Source of the DNA: Methanobrevibacter millerae
Lineage (GTDB): Archaea; Methanobacteriota; Methanobacteria; Methanobacteriales; Methanobacteriaceae
DNA length: 53,894 bases
Direction: 5' to 3'
NCBI GenBank assembly: GCA_015063005.1
Contig: SUTF01000006.1
Coordinates: 1 to 53,894, forward strand
The notes beneath the pieces are model-generated. The model did no database searches. It worked only from the letters and a program-made list of their open reading frames with translations, and had not been told where the DNA came from. Position numbers and translations under genes: made by a program. Positions 23,931 to 34,784 of the stretch are shown piece after piece (the stretch's first letter is position 1; the number at the start of each line of letters is the position of its first letter).

Positions 23931-23973
23931 ATCTATTATTTTGTTTTTATGTTATTTTTATTAATTTGTATAT

Positions 23974-23993
23974 GCTATTAGCAGGATAATAGC
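23974..23993. promoter_or_regulatory. Inverted repeat, candidate autoregulatory operator
   Basis: GCTATTA (23974-23980) and TAATAGC (23987-23993) are perfect reverse complements separated by GCAGGA. It lies upstream of the winged-helix gene (minus strand) and about 200 bases upstream of the zinc-ribbon gene (plus strand), so it could serve either. Confidence 0.55.
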
Positions 23994-24207
23994 AATATGT
24001 TTTTCATATTTATTTTGCTGTTTATATTATATATGTAAAAATAATCTTCGTATTTTTTTAAAATTTAGATGATGGGAACTTATAAATGATTAGTGATATA
24101 TATTTTGATGAAGGATATGTTGATTTTAATATGATTGAGAATTTTGAAGATGTATGAATGTTAATTCGGTCTCTATTGTTTCTTTGAGAGGATATGTTGG
24201 TGAAATT

Positions 24208-24900
24208 ATGGTAAATTGTTCTAATTGTGGTGTTGATGCTGGAGATAGTGATGTTTGTCCTAAATGTGGTGCTAAAATAGGCACTGAAACTCAAAATAAT
24301 TCCTGTCCTAATTGTGGTAATGAAATAGTTTTGAATTCTAAACTCTGTCCATATTGTGGGTGGTCAAAATCAAAAAAAACTTTTGATGCTACATTGGATA
24401 AGGCAATTAATGTTGATGACAAAGTTTCCAGTAAATTTTCTAATATATTGGGTAAAAGTAAATCAGTGGATTTTGTTTTAGATAAAACTGCTTCTTTAAG
24501 TTATAAATATGCCTCTGATGGCGAGTTGGATTTTGTTAATAGGGCTTATTTTGAAAAGATAGAACCTATTTTTGTTGAATTTTTGGATTCAATTGAAGAT
24601 AATTTTATTAAAGATATATTGATATATAAAAGAACCATGATGGCTTCTTCAGGTCATGTTGTTGGGTTAGTGGCGGCTCAGGTATATACTCCAACAAAAG
24701 GCATGGATCGGGAGGAAGCAATTAAATTTTATCAAGACTTATTCGATGAAATTGTTTCTGAAATTAATCTTGAAAAACAAAAAGGCACTTTTAATGAAGA
24801 GGAATTTTATAAGAAAGCAATTAAAGATTCTACTTTAAATAATATGTCTTTAAGTGGCATTCCTAAATCATTTAAATCCTGGAATAAAAACAAAAAATAA
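24208..24900 (+). CDS. Double zinc-ribbon protein, unknown function
   Basis: A 230-residue protein. The start is the ATG at 24208 with TTGGTGA upstream; an in-frame ATG at 24154 has no such site and adds an unrelated 18-residue stretch. Residues 3-25 (CSNCG, CPKCG) and 34-54 (CPNCG, CPYCG) are two zinc ribbons. The remaining 170 residues are predicted mostly helical and charged, with a single motif-free hydrophobic patch (SSGHVVGLVAAQVYT). No enzyme motif is visible. It is probably monocistronic, with a TATA-like CTTATAAA near 24079. Confidence 0.7.
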   Translation: MVNCSNCGVDAGDSDVCPKCGAKIGTETQNNSCPNCGNEIVLNSKLCPYCGWSKSKKTFDATLDKAINVDDKVSSKFSNILGKSKSVDFVLDKTASLSYKYASDGELDFVNRAYFEKIEPIFVEFLDSIEDNFIKDILIYKRTMMASSGHVVGLVAAQVYTPTKGMDREEAIKFYQDLFDEIVSEINLEKQKGTFNEEEFYKKAIKDSTLNNMSLSGIPKSFKSWNKNKK

Positions 24901-25004
24901 TTAGCTATTTTTTTCAATTTATTTTTTTTATTATCCATCAATACCATTAAATATCATCGTGAACTATATTTATAATATTAACTAAATATGGAGCAAAGAA
25001 TATT

Positions 25005-26225
25005 ATGTATAAAAGAACTATTAGCCTTTCTGGACATATTATTGACTCTTTGACTTTAACCAGGACAATGGCAATAATTATGGATAAAGGTGGAGAATTT
25101 GATATCTTGGAAATCAATGTTGGAAGAAAGAAGTCTGATATTAGTAAAGCGAAAATTGAAGTTTCGGCTGAATCTCCCGAATTGTTAGAATCTATTCTAG
25201 ATGAATTATCTGTTCTTGGTGCTTCAATTGATGAACTTAAGGAAGTTCAATTGGTGGCATCCACAAAAGACAAAGTTGCTCCTGAAGGTTTTTACTCTTC
25301 ATCCAACCACACTACCCATATCTTCTATAAGGGAAATTGGATTCCTGTAGAGGATATTGAGATGGACTGTTTGGTTGTTGTTGATGAAGATGATAATCGT
25401 GCTTTTGTAAAACCAATTGCAGAGGTTAAATCTGGTGATAAGATTGTTGTTGGTCTTGATGGGGTTAAGGTTACTCCACCACACAGATCAAGAGATGAAC
25501 AGCAAGTATTTGAATTCATGAACAGTGATGTTTCTTCAGAAAAGCCTTTGATGAATTTAATCAATGGTATTGCAGAAGAAATGAAGGAAATAAAAGCTAA
25601 AGGTGGAAAAATAGGTATTGTTGGAGGACCAGCTATTGTTCACACAGGTTCCGGCAAATATTTGGCATCTTTGATAAGGGAAGGATATATCGATGTTCTT
25701 ATGGCAGGTAATGCGTTGGCTACTCACGATATTGAATCCAACCTATTTGGAACTTCTTTAGGTATTGAAGTTGAAACAGGTAAGATTGTAGCTCATGGAC
25801 ATACTCACCATATGAGAGCTATTAACAGGATAAATAATAGCGGTTCCATTAGAGATGCTGTTGAAGATGGAACTCTAACTGGCGGAATAATGTATGAATG
25901 CATTAAAAATAATGTTCCATATATTCTTGCAGGTTCTATTCGTGATGACGGACCTCTTCCTGATGTCATAACTGATGTGATTGAAGCACAAAAACTTATG
26001 AGAAAATATGCTCAGGAAGTTGACATGGTTTTAATGATTTCAACAATGCTCCATTCAATTGCGACAGGTAATTTACTCCCTTCCAGAGTAAAAAGTATCT
26101 GTGTTGATATAAATCCTTCTACAGTAACTAAATTATCTGATAGGGGTAGTGCACAGGTATTGGGAATCGTAACTGATATCGGTACATTTTTACCACTTCT
26201 TTATAATGCTTTGAAAGAGGATTAA
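25005..26225 (+). CDS. Archaeal-type ornithine cyclodeaminase (TIGR00300/LOR-SDH family)
   Basis: A 406-residue protein matching the methanogen family once called LOR/SDH-like (TIGR00300), whose characterised member is an ornithine cyclodeaminase making proline. The N-terminal region (1-110) resembles a LOR/SDH regulatory domain. The C-terminal region carries a dinucleotide-type motif [17 protein letters not shown] near residue 200, followed by [21 protein letters not shown] and [17 protein letters not shown] box TATATTTATAA lies at 24965-24975. adeC follows by one base. With pdaD, speB and argC in the window this adds to the arginine/ornithine theme, but the pathway link is inferred. Confidence 0.82.
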   Translation: MYKRTISLSGHIIDSLTLTRTMAIIMDKGGEFDILEINVGRKKSDISKAKIEVSAESPELLESILDELSVLGASIDELKEVQLVASTKDKVAPEGFYSSSNHTTHIFYKGNWIPVEDIEMDCLVVVDEDDNRAFVKPIAEVKSGDKIVVGLDGVKVTPPHRSRDEQQVFEFMNSDVSSEKPLMNLINGIAEEMKEIKAKGGKIGIVGGPAIVHTGSGKYLASLIREGYIDVLMAGNALATHDIESNLFGTSLGIEVETGKIVAHGHTHHMRAINRINNSGSIRDAVEDGTLTGGIMYECIKNNVPYILAGSIRDDGPLPDVITDVIEAQKLMRKYAQEVDMVLMISTMLHSIATGNLLPSRVKSICVDINPSTVTKLSDRGSAQVLGIVTDIGTFLPLLYNALKED

Positions 26226-26226
26226 G

Positions 26227-27942
26227 ATGAAATTTACAGCATATATTTTGGATGTTTTAACCAGTTCGGTTTATCCTGCAAGAATAACTGTTGAGGAGGG
26301 TATTTTTAAACAGATTGTTCCGATTATGGTGGATGGCGAAACCAAAGTTGATGTAGAAGGATTAATGCTTCCGGGGTTCATTGATTCACATATTCATATT
26401 GAAAGCAGTATGTTGACTCCAGCGCAATTTGCAAAAGTTGCAGTAATGCATGGAACAACTTCTGTTGTTTGTGACCCTCATGAAATAGCTAATGTTTCAG
26501 GAATTGATGGAATTGAATTCATGATTGAAAATGCATCTACCGTTCCATTTAATTTTTATTTTTCAGCACCTTCCTGTGTGCCGGCAACTTCGTTTGAAAC
26601 TTCCGGTGCGGTCTTAAATTCAGATGATATTGAATTTTTACTTCAAAAAGATGAGATTGTTGCTTTAGGCGAAATGATGGATTTTCCTGGTGTTATCAAT
26701 GGTGATGAAGAAGTTTTGAGGAAGCTTGAATTGGCTAGAAAATACAACAAGCCGATTGACGGTCATGCTCCTTTGGTTTCAGGTGAAGAATTGGATAAAT
26801 ATATGGAACAGTATATAGTGACTGATCATGAATGTAGTAATTTTCAAGAAGCTATTGAAAAAAAGCAGAAAGGTATGAAAATCATGGTGCGTGATGGTTC
26901 ATCTGCTAAAAATATGGAAGCACTATTTGATTTTACTGAACGTATCAATTATCTTAAAAATCAGGAAAGTTTTGGAATAATACCTAGTGAAGTTCTTGAA
27001 AGAAGAATCCACTCTCCAATTTTTGACTTTATTGTAAGTGATGATAAAAATTCTAAAGATTTAATAAACGGTCATTTAAATCTTTCTGTTAAAAAAGCTG
27101 CAGAATTGGGTATTGATATAATTAAAGCTATTGAAATGGTGACTATCAATCCGGCTTCTCATTATAATTTGGATGCTGGAGCTATTGTGACTGGAGCTAA
27201 AGCAGATTTTATTTTCATTGACAATATCATTGACTTCAATATTTTAAAAACATATGTTGCAGGTGAGTGTGTTTTTGATGGAGAAAATGTTTTATTTGAT
27301 GCTCCGGATGTTGAAACTCAAAATAGGATTGATACTCCTAAAAAAACTGCTGAAGACTTTGACATATTATTTGATGGGGATGAATGTAAAGTCAATGTCA
27401 TAGAATGTTTTAATGGTGAGCTGCTAACTCAAAAAGCAACTGCAAAATTACATGTTAAGGATGGCAAGGTGATGCCAGATATCTATGAAGATATATTGAA
27501 AATATCTGTTGTTGAAAGATATGGAAATAATAATGTTGCCAATGCATTCATTAAAGGATTTGGTCTTAAGAAAGGTGCTATCGCTTCATCTATCGCACAT
27601 GATTCACATAACATTATTGTTGTAGGATATGATTCAGAAGAAATGGCTGAAGCAGTAAACACTGTAATTGAAAATAAAGGTGGTATTGCAGTTGTAAGTG
27701 AAGACTTTAAGGATTCATTACCCCTTCCAATTGCGGGGTTAATGACTAATGATGACGCTTTTGCTGTTGCAGAAAAATTAAAGGTATTGCAGAAAATGGC
27801 TTCTGCTTTGGGCTGTAAGATTGACTCTCCATTCATGACTATGGCATTCATGGCACTTTTAGTAATACCTTCCATAAAAATTTCTGATAAGGGTTTATTT
27901 GATGGTGATAACTTCGAATTCATGGATGTTATCATTGATTAG
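26227..27942 (+). CDS. adeC: Adenine deaminase
   Basis: Converts adenine to hypoxanthine and ammonia in purine salvage. The 571 residues show the amidohydrolase metal site [16 protein letters not shown], the [13 protein letters not shown] segment, [15 protein letters not shown] and [11 protein letters not shown], and the C-terminal [11 protein letters not shown] block typical of AdeC. It begins one base after the ornithine cyclodeaminase stop with GAGG inside the previous gene's end, so the two are co-transcribed. Its stop codon overlaps that of the convergent DUF447 gene. Confidence 0.95.
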   Translation: MKFTAYILDVLTSSVYPARITVEEGIFKQIVPIMVDGETKVDVEGLMLPGFIDSHIHIESSMLTPAQFAKVAVMHGTTSVVCDPHEIANVSGIDGIEFMIENASTVPFNFYFSAPSCVPATSFETSGAVLNSDDIEFLLQKDEIVALGEMMDFPGVINGDEEVLRKLELARKYNKPIDGHAPLVSGEELDKYMEQYIVTDHECSNFQEAIEKKQKGMKIMVRDGSSAKNMEALFDFTERINYLKNQESFGIIPSEVLERRIHSPIFDFIVSDDKNSKDLINGHLNLSVKKAAELGIDIIKAIEMVTINPASHYNLDAGAIVTGAKADFIFIDNIIDFNILKTYVAGECVFDGENVLFDAPDVETQNRIDTPKKTAEDFDILFDGDECKVNVIECFNGELLTQKATAKLHVKDGKVMPDIYEDILKISVVERYGNNNVANAFIKGFGLKKGAIASSIAHDSHNIIVVGYDSEEMAEAVNTVIENKGGIAVVSEDFKDSLPLPIAGLMTNDDAFAVAEKLKVLQKMASALGCKIDSPFMTMAFMALLVIPSIKISDKGLFDGDNFEFMDVIID

Positions 27943-28565
27943 ATTTCAAAACCTTTTTCTTTTAATTTATTTTTTATATCATCCATTGCCTGTTTGTCTT
28001 TTTTAGATCCTACCTTTTTGACAACTCTATAGGCTTCTTTTAAACGAGCCAAATAATCATTTCTTTGCTTTTCATCAGCAATATCAATTCTTGACATATG
28101 AACAAGGCTTTCCAGAACATATCCGAATGATCTGTTATAAACTTTAACTGGTTTGTTGATGATTAATTCAGTAACGTCAGCCTTAATAACTATCGCTTCT
28201 GATTTTTTTCTGATGGGATCACTTTGTTTAACTGCTTCTTTCAAGTCAGTGACTTTACATTTAAAATAGCAATCAATGCCTTTAATGGAAATGTCTTGAG
28301 AAAAATCTTTCTTTTCAAGATTGTCAAGCAAGGACCATGTAAAAAGCAATGGGTCTTGTGAAATATTAACAACAAACTCCTTTTGAGAGATAATGTTTTC
28401 CAAAGTGGTGATGCCTTTGAAAATGCGGCACATTACTTTATCGTTTCCTCTACATATGACGCCGATTGGCGCTGCATTTAAATTTCCCTCATTGTCTCTT
28501 GTAGTTATAATAGTTTCATATTGCTGGCCTTTAAACATGCCAATTTTTGATAAGTCAATCTCCAT
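27939..28565 (-). CDS. DUF447-family flavin-reductase-like protein
   Basis: A 208-residue protein with the split-barrel FMN-binding fold. The N-terminus [26 protein letters not shown] is the typical strand-turn-strand of DUF447 and flavin reductases. The later segment [19 protein letters not shown] fits the same family. Its role is not established. The promoter lies in the 93-base divergent gap with the SIS-domain gene, where TTTATAA occurs on this strand just before the start, so the mRNA may be leaderless or nearly so. Its end overlaps adeC by four bases. Confidence 0.8.
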   Translation of the reverse strand: MEIDLSKIGMFKGQQYETIITTRDNEGNLNAAPIGVICRGNDKVMCRIFKGITTLENIISQKEFVVNISQDPLLFTWSLLDNLEKKDFSQDISIKGIDCYFKCKVTDLKEAVKQSDPIRKKSEAIVIKADVTELIINKPVKVYNRSFGYVLESLVHMSRIDIADEKQRNDYLARLKEAYRVVKKVGSKKDKQAMDDIKNKLKEKGFEI

Positions 28566-28658
28566 TACTTATAAATTAAACTTCATTTTTAAAAAAACTT
28601 TTTATATTTGGAGAAAGAAACAATATAATATTATAAAAAATTAAAAGGAGTTTTTATC

Positions 28659-29666
28659 ATGAGCTATAAAATGTATGATGAAATGATGGAACAACCGGAT
28701 TCACTTAGAAAAACTTTCGAAAGCGAATTATCCACTATGGATGAAGTTTCCGAATTGGTAAAGAATGTAGACAAAGTATATTTGGTTGGTTGTGGAAGTT
28801 CTATTTCAACTTGTTATAGTGTTAGAGATGCACTTAGAATGACCACTTCAATGAATATAGAAGTATTTTCCGGTTATGAATTTAATTACAATAAATTTTT
28901 ACAAAAAGGCGAAAATTCAATTGCAATATTTACTTCACAATCTGGGGAAACAGCAGACACTTTATCCTCTCTTAGACGTGCTAACGAATATGGTATTCAT
29001 ACTGTTTCAATTTCCAATGAACCTGATAGTTCTATGATAAAAGAAGCTAAAACTCCAATAATTACTAGATGCGGTACTGAAACAGCAATTCTTGGTACAA
29101 AAACTTATGTGACTCAAATTGCATGTCTTTATCAAATTTTGTTCAACGCATCTGATTATGAAAATAAAGATGAGTTATTAGCTCAATTAAAAGAAATTCC
29201 AAATATCATCGAAGAGTTGCTTAAAACAACTGAAGAGGATAATAAAAAATTGGCTGAAGAGTATAAGGATGAAGAAATCTTCTACTGTTTAGGTAGCGGA
29301 CCTAACTTTGGTCTTTCATTTAAAGTAGCAATGACTATGCTTATGGAAGGAGCAATCAAGCATGCATGTCCTTTATATTCCTCTGAATTCAGACATGGAT
29401 TAATAGAACGTGCTGAAAAGGATGTTCCTATGATTATATTTGATTGTGATTTCGAATCTGATGAGATTACAAGAAAAGCTATTGATTTTTCCAATAATTT
29501 GGAAGCAAAAGTAATATTATTTGAATTGAAAGACTATGCTGATGTGGATAAGTTATTATCTCCATTAATATTTGTAGTTCCACTTGAATGGTTTGTCTAT
29601 TACTTGGCACATTTCAATGATGAAGATCCTGGTGCTACAAGACACATCGGAAAAGTCAGATACTAA
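28659..29666 (+). CDS. SIS-domain sugar isomerase/deglycase-like protein
   Basis: A 335-residue protein with two SIS domains. [16 protein letters not shown] near residue 40 and [18 protein letters not shown] near residue 88 are the phosphosugar-binding loops. The second domain carries [20 protein letters not shown] and [11 protein letters not shown], as in the isomerase half of GlmS and in FrlB. It lacks the glutaminase domain, so it is either a glucosamine-6-phosphate deaminase/isomerase or a fructosamine-6-phosphate deglycase. The strong AAAGGAG site at 28643 confirms the start. It is a single gene with a terminator. Confidence 0.88.
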   Translation: MSYKMYDEMMEQPDSLRKTFESELSTMDEVSELVKNVDKVYLVGCGSSISTCYSVRDALRMTTSMNIEVFSGYEFNYNKFLQKGENSIAIFTSQSGETADTLSSLRRANEYGIHTVSISNEPDSSMIKEAKTPIITRCGTETAILGTKTYVTQIACLYQILFNASDYENKDELLAQLKEIPNIIEELLKTTEEDNKKLAEEYKDEEIFYCLGSGPNFGLSFKVAMTMLMEGAIKHACPLYSSEFRHGLIERAEKDVPMIIFDCDFESDEITRKAIDFSNNLEAKVILFELKDYADVDKLLSPLIFVVPLEWFVYYLAHFNDEDPGATRHIGKVRY

Positions 29667-29673
29667 TTTTGAG

Positions 29674-29701
29674 CAGTAGATTATCCTACTGTACTTTTTT
29701 T
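29674..29701 (+). terminator. Hairpin plus T-run after the SIS-domain gene
   Basis: CAGTAG (29674-29679) and CTACTG (29686-29691) form a 6-bp stem with loop ATTATC. It is followed by TACTTTTTTT. Confidence 0.65.
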
Positions 29702-29753
29702 ATTATTTTATTGAAAAATAGATTTTTTTAGGTTAATTTTGTTAAATATTGTT

Positions 29754-29790
29754 AAAAAAAGAAATTAAACAGTAGTTTTATTCTACTGTT
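29754..29790 (-). terminator. Terminator of the hsp20 gene, overlapping its last codons
   Basis: On the minus strand AACAGTAG and CTACTGTT (29790-29783 and 29775-29768) form a stem around a 7-base loop. It is followed by a T-run at 29760-29754. The stem includes the final coding bases and the stop codon lies in the loop. Confidence 0.55.
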
Positions 29791-30401
29791 ACTTTATGTT
29801 TTGGTATAACGAGTTTTGGAATAGTTATTAAAATTACTCCAGTACTGTATTTTGCTTTGATTTTTTCTACATCAATGCTGTTTTCAAATCTTACAGTTTT
29901 TGAGCATTTTCCAACTGTTAATTCAGAAGCAATAATTCTTACATCTACTTCTTCTTCATCTTCGTCGTCTTCTTCTTTCACGAAGCCTAATTCTTCAACG
30001 AAAGGTTTGAATGTAGCAGTAATTACAATGTCATTGTCTCCTGCTTCGATTTCAACATCTTCTTTTGAAAGACCAGGAACAGCAACTTTTAAATAGTAAA
30101 TGTCGTCAGATTCAACTAAATCTACAGCTAAATTGCTTATGGTAGCATTTTTATATTCGTTAATTTTTTCGTCTGCGTATTTTTGCATACTTTTGAGATT
30201 GTCTTTAAATTCGTCGATGGTTGTGTTTAAATCACTGACGAATTTTTCGGAGTAGACTTTAGTTTTTTCTTTTTTCTCTTCGTATTTGTCTTTTGTTTTG
30301 TTGATTTTTTCTTCAGCTTTTTCTTCAGCTTTTTCTTTTTTAGCGTGTAATTTTTCTTTTCTTTCACTCATTTTTTCTTCAAGAACGTCTTCTTTTACCA
30401 T
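29778..30401 (-). CDS. hsp20: Hsp20/alpha-crystallin small heat-shock protein with long charged N-terminus
   Basis: A 207-residue ATP-independent chaperone. The C-terminal 110 residues are an alpha-crystallin domain (YYLKVAVPGLSKEDVEIEAG, GVILITIPKL) and end with the IPK-type tail. The first 75 residues are almost entirely Lys/Glu (KEKAEEKAEEKINKTKDKY) and should form a coiled coil, and an acidic run EEDDEDEEEVDV interrupts the domain near residue 145. Typical archaeal Hsp20 proteins have about 140-170 residues with a short N-terminus. The start is the ATG at 30401, 8 bases after GGAG; a GTG at 30410 overlaps that site. A TATA-like element lies near 30455-30470. Confidence 0.92.
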   Translation of the reverse strand: MVKEDVLEEKMSERKEKLHAKKEKAEEKAEEKINKTKDKYEEKKEKTKVYSEKFVSDLNTTIDEFKDNLKSMQKYADEKINEYKNATISNLAVDLVESDDIYYLKVAVPGLSKEDVEIEAGDNDIVITATFKPFVEELGFVKEEDDEDEEEVDVRIIASELTVGKCSKTVRFENSIDVEKIKAKYSTGVILITIPKLVIPKHKVTVE

Positions 30402-30475
30402 GATTTTCACTCCTTACATTTAATATTATATTTATATTGATTAATAGTTATCGGTTCAAATATATAAATATTACC

Positions 30476-31507
30476 TTAGTAATAATCTAACTCTTCTTCA
30501 TCGACTTCTTTTTCACTTCTGTCAATTTTTTCAATACTGTCGATAATCTCATTAATCTTATCTATTCCATCACCGTCAAGGGCAGATATGAATAATGTAT
30601 TGTCCGGGTCATCTACAAATTGGTTAATATATTCTTCATCCTGGTCAATGTCCATCTTATTGAACAGATAAATTATCGGTATTTCACCAAATATTTTTTC
30701 AATCTGTTTTAATAGGTTATATTGGCTTTCCAAGTGGAATCCGCAGGTTTCGGATCCATCGAAAATGAATAATATTGCATCAGCTAAATGTTCAAGCGCA
30801 ACTATAGCATTCATTTCAATATCATTCATCTCTAAAACAGGTCTGTCCAATAGTCCCGGAGTATCGATGATTTGTATGCTTTTCCAGTGTCTTTCAGTGT
30901 GGCCTATCTGAATTCCTTTTGTTGTAAATGGATAATTGGCCACTTGGGGATCAGCACCACTGATCTGTCTAAGTAAAGTTGACTTTCCTACATTTGGAAA
31001 TCCTGCAATAACTATTGTTGTAGCATCAAAATCGATTGTAGGCATATTTCTCAAGCTTGCTTTTGCAAAGTCCAGAAAGTCAAGGTCTTTTTCTATTTTA
31101 TTTACAACGGATGCTATTCTTCCGTATGCTTCCTTTTGGATTGAGCTTGCCCTTTCAGAAGGATTTCTTTTAATTTTATTGGAGTATTCCCTTTCAAGTT
31201 GAGCTAAAATACCATAAGCCCAGTTAAGTGCACCTAATGCTTGTTTCATTGAGTCTACACCAACGGTAATGTCAATATAATCCTGATAGAATGGATGGAG
31301 TTCTTCAATTTCAGGAACTGCATCAATAATGGATTTCAATTTGTCCTTTATCACTTGGCATGCAGTGACCACTCTTCTTTCTTCAAGTTTTTTTCCTTTC
31401 AAATGTTTTGGGATTTTTTGTGTTCTCAATAAGTCTGCAGCTTTCTTTCCTCTGCTGAATCCCTTGTCTAAAATCTCATCGGGGGTAGGTATTGTCGGAA
31501 TCATCAT
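30476..31507 (-). CDS. NOG1-family GTPase
   Basis: A GTP-binding protein of about 343 residues related to eukaryotic Nog1, involved in large-subunit ribosome assembly. An N-terminal helical bundle (1-155) is followed by the Obg/Drg-type G domain: G1 [10 protein letters not shown]2 in [13 protein letters not shown]3 [10 protein letters not shown]4 NKMD and G5 SALDGDG. It ends with an acidic tail. The start is the ATG at 31507 after GTGATAAC; an in-frame GTG at 31516 overlaps the stop of the upstream AMMECR1 gene. It is last in the tldD-AMMECR1-NOG1 operon. Confidence 0.93.
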   Translation of the reverse strand: MMIPTIPTPDEILDKGFSRGKKAADLLRTQKIPKHLKGKKLEERRVVTACQVIKDKLKSIIDAVPEIEELHPFYQDYIDITVGVDSMKQALGALNWAYGILAQLEREYSNKIKRNPSERASSIQKEAYGRIASVVNKIEKDLDFLDFAKASLRNMPTIDFDATTIVIAGFPNVGKSTLLRQISGADPQVANYPFTTKGIQIGHTERHWKSIQIIDTPGLLDRPVLEMNDIEMNAIVALEHLADAILFIFDGSETCGFHLESQYNLLKQIEKIFGEIPIIYLFNKMDIDQDEEYINQFVDDPDNTLFISALDGDGIDKINEIIDSIEKIDRSEKEVDEEELDYY

Positions 31508-31515
31508 TGTTATCA

Positions 31516-32073
31516 CTATTTAAAAATTTGTCCTTGGAATTTATAGACATCACAGCTTTCATCCATCCAGCTGTCAGCACTAATTCCCGCTTTCATACAG
31601 GTATGGTCTAAAAATTCTTCTTTTGTAAATCCATTTTCTGGAGCTACCTGCGGAAGAAGCAATCCTTTTGCATATCCTTTTTGAATAATCAATCCGTCTC
31701 TTCCAATTTCTATTTCATCAAAATATTGGTTAGGGTGAGCAACTTCTATTAATTCCGGCTGGGTTAATACGGTTACTTCAAATTCAATATCCTTGAACTC
31801 TTCTTTTGTTAATTGGGGAAATCTTGGATCTTCAAATGCAGCTGCTATTGCAACATCTATTGTTGATTCAATTAAGCTTTTAACAGGTTCCGGATATCCA
31901 ATGCATCCCCTTAATCTTCTTTTTTTGTTAATTGTTACAAATACTCCTAACTTCTGTTTCAATTCTTCAGGACAATCTTCAGGAATAAATATTCTTTGTT
32001 TTGTTTCTAAATATGTTGAAACAGTTTTTTTAGCTATATCAAGTAAATATTGTCCATTTTCTTCACTAATCAT
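31516..32073 (-). CDS. AMMECR1-domain protein
   Basis: A 185-residue protein of the conserved AMMECR1 (TIGR00296) family found in archaea and eukaryotes. The signature [12 protein letters not shown] lies near residue 52, and [13 protein letters not shown] and [27 protein letters not shown] are the other conserved blocks. In many genomes it is linked to MEMO-type proteins; biochemical function is not settled. The GGTGATATT site overlaps the stop codon of tldD, showing translational coupling. NOG1 starts 8 bases after its stop. Confidence 0.93.
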   Translation of the reverse strand: MISEENGQYLLDIAKKTVSTYLETKQRIFIPEDCPEELKQKLGVFVTINKKRRLRGCIGYPEPVKSLIESTIDVAIAAAFEDPRFPQLTKEEFKDIEFEVTVLTQPELIEVAHPNQYFDEIEIGRDGLIIQKGYAKGLLLPQVAPENGFTKEEFLDHTCMKAGISADSWMDESCDVYKFQGQIFK

Positions 32074-32081
32074 AATATCAC

Positions 32082-33452
32082 CTAGTTACTTCCGCCAACC
32101 ATTGCATCAATGATTCTTGTGTGTGGTCCGCCATCTCCAACCGGTACGGTCTGTCCATTTTTTCCACAGAAACCGACACTCAGTTTAAAGTCATTTCCCA
32201 AGGCATCAACATTATTCAATGTTTCTAAAATATTTCCTGATAATGAAACATCACGTAATGGTGTTGTTAGTTCACCATTTTCAATTTTAAATCCTTCTGC
32301 AGCATTAAATTGGAAAATTCCTTTACCGGTATCCACTTGTCCTCCTCTGGATCCTTTTAGGTATATTCCATCGGGAATATCTTCAATTAATTCGTCGAAT
32401 GTCATGTCTCCAGGTTGAAGATAAGTATTACTCATCCTAACAATTGGTGCATCAGCGATAAGTGATCTTGCATTACCTGAAGATTTCATATTTAATTTTG
32501 ATGCTGTTTCTCTTGAAGATAATAATGAAATCAATTCACCATCTTTCACCAATTGGTTTGGTCGTGTTTTCACTCCTTCCACATCATAAGGGTAGTATCC
32601 AAATCCGTCTTTGATTGTTGCATCATCAAAAATATTGACTATGTCTGAAGCTATTTTTGTGTTTAATCTATTTTTAAGAATGGAATCGTTTTGCAATATT
32701 AAATCTGCTTCGGTTGCATGGCCTAATGCTTCATGTATCATTACTCCGGTTAATTCAGGGTCTGCAATTATTTTAAATTTGCCAGATGGTGCAGGTTCAG
32801 CTTTAAGTAATCGATTTGCCTTATCTCCAATATTTCTTCCAAATTCTTCAATGTCTCTGTCAGATATTACTTCAAATCCTTTCACACCACCAATACTGCC
32901 GTGTCCGAATTGAATAATCTGACCGTCAGTTGCAGTTGCATTAAGCGCCATTCTAACACGACTGGTTTTAACCTGAACTTGGCTGCCTTCGCTGTTTAGG
33001 AATAATTCGTCTGATTCAATATCGCCATATCCTACGGTAGTACTGTTTACATTATCAAAAGTAGCGCTGTCACTTGCTTCTTTCATTATTTCCTGTTTTT
33101 CTTCAATTGATATGTCTTCAAATGGTATTTTAACATCAGTCGCTATTTTATCTTTGATAATTTCACTTTCAGCTAATTCAACATCTCCTTTAAGGGAGTT
33201 TGAAAGCTTAAGTGCAGTTTCAGTAATTTCATCAAATTTGGATAGGTCTGTTGTGTATGCAAATCCCCAAGCACCATTATTCAATACTCTAATTCTTGCA
33301 GAAATACTCATTCCAGTATTTATTTCATCAATTTTTCCATCTTTCATTAATATTGATGTACTATTGCCTTTTCCTGCTCTAATATCAATATAGTCAACTT
33401 TAGGAATTGTCTTTTCTATAACTTTTTCAAATAAGTTAATATATTCATCCAT
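32082..33452 (-). CDS. tldD: TldD-family metalloprotease
   Basis: A 456-residue peptidase U62 family protein. The zinc site is the HExxxH motif in [16 protein letters not shown] near residue 236. The N-terminal segments [11 protein letters not shown] and [13 protein letters not shown] and the C-terminal [12 protein letters not shown] and [17 protein letters not shown] complete the family pattern. In bacteria TldD acts with TldE (PmbA) to process peptides; no TldE gene is in this window. The start is set by GGAGCGATAGA before the ATG. It is first of three genes with AMMECR1 and NOG1. Confidence 0.94.
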   Translation of the reverse strand: MDEYINLFEKVIEKTIPKVDYIDIRAGKGNSTSILMKDGKIDEINTGMSISARIRVLNNGAWGFAYTTDLSKFDEITETALKLSNSLKGDVELAESEIIKDKIATDVKIPFEDISIEEKQEIMKEASDSATFDNVNSTTVGYGDIESDELFLNSEGSQVQVKTSRVRMALNATATDGQIIQFGHGSIGGVKGFEVISDRDIEEFGRNIGDKANRLLKAEPAPSGKFKIIADPELTGVMIHEALGHATEADLILQNDSILKNRLNTKIASDIVNIFDDATIKDGFGYYPYDVEGVKTRPNQLVKDGELISLLSSRETASKLNMKSSGNARSLIADAPIVRMSNTYLQPGDMTFDELIEDIPDGIYLKGSRGGQVDTGKGIFQFNAAEGFKIENGELTTPLRDVSLSGNILETLNNVDALGNDFKLSVGFCGKNGQTVPVGDGGPHTRIIDAMVGGSN

Positions 33453-33573
33453 TCTATCGCTCCAAAAGTTTAATCATTAAATATATTGGATTTCATAATA
33501 CTTAATATTAATATTTTTATACTAAGAATTGTAAATATAACAATTGACATAATTTAATTTTTGGTGATATTTT

Positions 33574-34779
33574 ATGGTTATTATTGTTGGAACCGGTGCT
33601 GGAGGAGCAATCATAGCATATGAATTGGCTAAAGAAAATATTCCAGTAACAATTATTGAAAAAGGTTCATACATAGATTCAAAAGACGCATTTAATTATT
33701 ATGACAAGTATAGTGAAGATGTTGATTTATTAACAACCACATGCATTGGCGGAGCAACTATTGTTTCAATGTCTAACATGGTTCATGCATTGGATGGGGA
33801 ATTGCATGAATATGGTATAGATATAACTGAAGAATATAAATATGTTGAAGAGTTGATTGACGTACATCAATTGGATGATTCACATATCGGCAAAGGAACA
33901 CGGCTCTTTTTGGATGCTGCTGAAGAACTTGGGTTAAACACTCTTAAAATGCCAAAGGCTATTCGTGAAAAAGATTGTATCCAATGTGGCAGATGTGCAT
34001 TTGGATGTCCTGCTGATGCAAAATGGTCTGGAAAGGATTTTGTTGATAAGGCGGTTGAATGTGGCGCCACATTAATCACTGAAGCGGAAGTAACTGAAAT
34101 AATTTCTGAGGATTCTAAAGTCAAAGGCGTTAAATACATAAAAGATAGCGTTGAGGAGTCTGCCTTATCAGATACTGTCGTATTGTCTGCAGGCGCCATC
34201 GGTTCAACATTGATTTTAAGAAGCGCAGGCATTGATGCCGGTCGTGAACTCTTTTTTGATCCTTTCGTATCTGTTGGAGGTTATATCAAGGACATTAATT
34301 TCAACACGGAAGTTCAAATGGCAGGTTTGGTCATAGGCAAAAACTTCGTTTTATCTCCACACTTCTCATCATTCATAAAAGGCAACATTGATGACAAAAA
34401 TGTTGATGACAAGGATATATTAAGCATTATGGTAAAGACTGCCGATGATGCTAAAGGATATGTGGATGATGATGGTGATGTGGTTAAAATCAATACAATC
34501 AATGATATTCGCTATTTGGCTGAAGGTGTTGCAACTGCAGGTTTCATTCTTGAAAAGGCAGGTGTTGACCCTAACACTATCGGTTCAACAGTTTATAGAG
34601 GAGCACATCCTGGCGGAACTGCACCTATTGGAAAAATAGTTGATTCTAATCAGGAAACAGAAATTGAAGGACTCTTCGTTAGTGATGCAAGTGTATTACC
34701 GATATCTCCGGGCAAGCCTCCAATATTGACTATCCTCGCGTTATCAAAACGTTTGGCAGATTATTTAAAAAATAAATAG
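33574..34779 (+). CDS. GMC-type FAD oxidoreductase with a cysteine cluster
   Basis: A 401-residue flavoprotein. The N-terminal FAD-binding motif is IIVGTGAGGAIIAYELAKEN, with an acidic end of strand 2 (TIIEKG). The C-terminal GMC_oxred_C-like segment reads YRGAHPGGTAPIG and GLFVSDASVLPISPGKPP. In the middle, CIQCGRCAFGCPADAKW (near residue 134) supplies four cysteines in a C-x2-C-x3-C-type spacing, suggesting an Fe-S cluster or metal site unusual in classical GMC enzymes but seen in archaeal relatives. The substrate is unknown. The start follows GGTGATATTTT. It is divergent from tldD and convergent with pyrI. Confidence 0.82.
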   Translation: MVIIVGTGAGGAIIAYELAKENIPVTIIEKGSYIDSKDAFNYYDKYSEDVDLLTTTCIGGATIVSMSNMVHALDGELHEYGIDITEEYKYVEELIDVHQLDDSHIGKGTRLFLDAAEELGLNTLKMPKAIREKDCIQCGRCAFGCPADAKWSGKDFVDKAVECGATLITEAEVTEIISEDSKVKGVKYIKDSVEESALSDTVVLSAGAIGSTLILRSAGIDAGRELFFDPFVSVGGYIKDINFNTEVQMAGLVIGKNFVLSPHFSSFIKGNIDDKNVDDKDILSIMVKTADDAKGYVDDDGDVVKINTINDIRYLAEGVATAGFILEKAGVDPNTIGSTVYRGAHPGGTAPIGKIVDSNQETEIEGLFVSDASVLPISPGKPPILTILALSKRLADYLKNK

Positions 34780-34784
34780 GAAGA

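Noticed and set aside
24086..24157. 23-codon open frame (MISDIYFDEG...) before the zinc-ribbon gene
   Set aside because: It overlaps the probable TATA box of the zinc-ribbon gene and has no ribosome-binding site; chance or a gene remnant.
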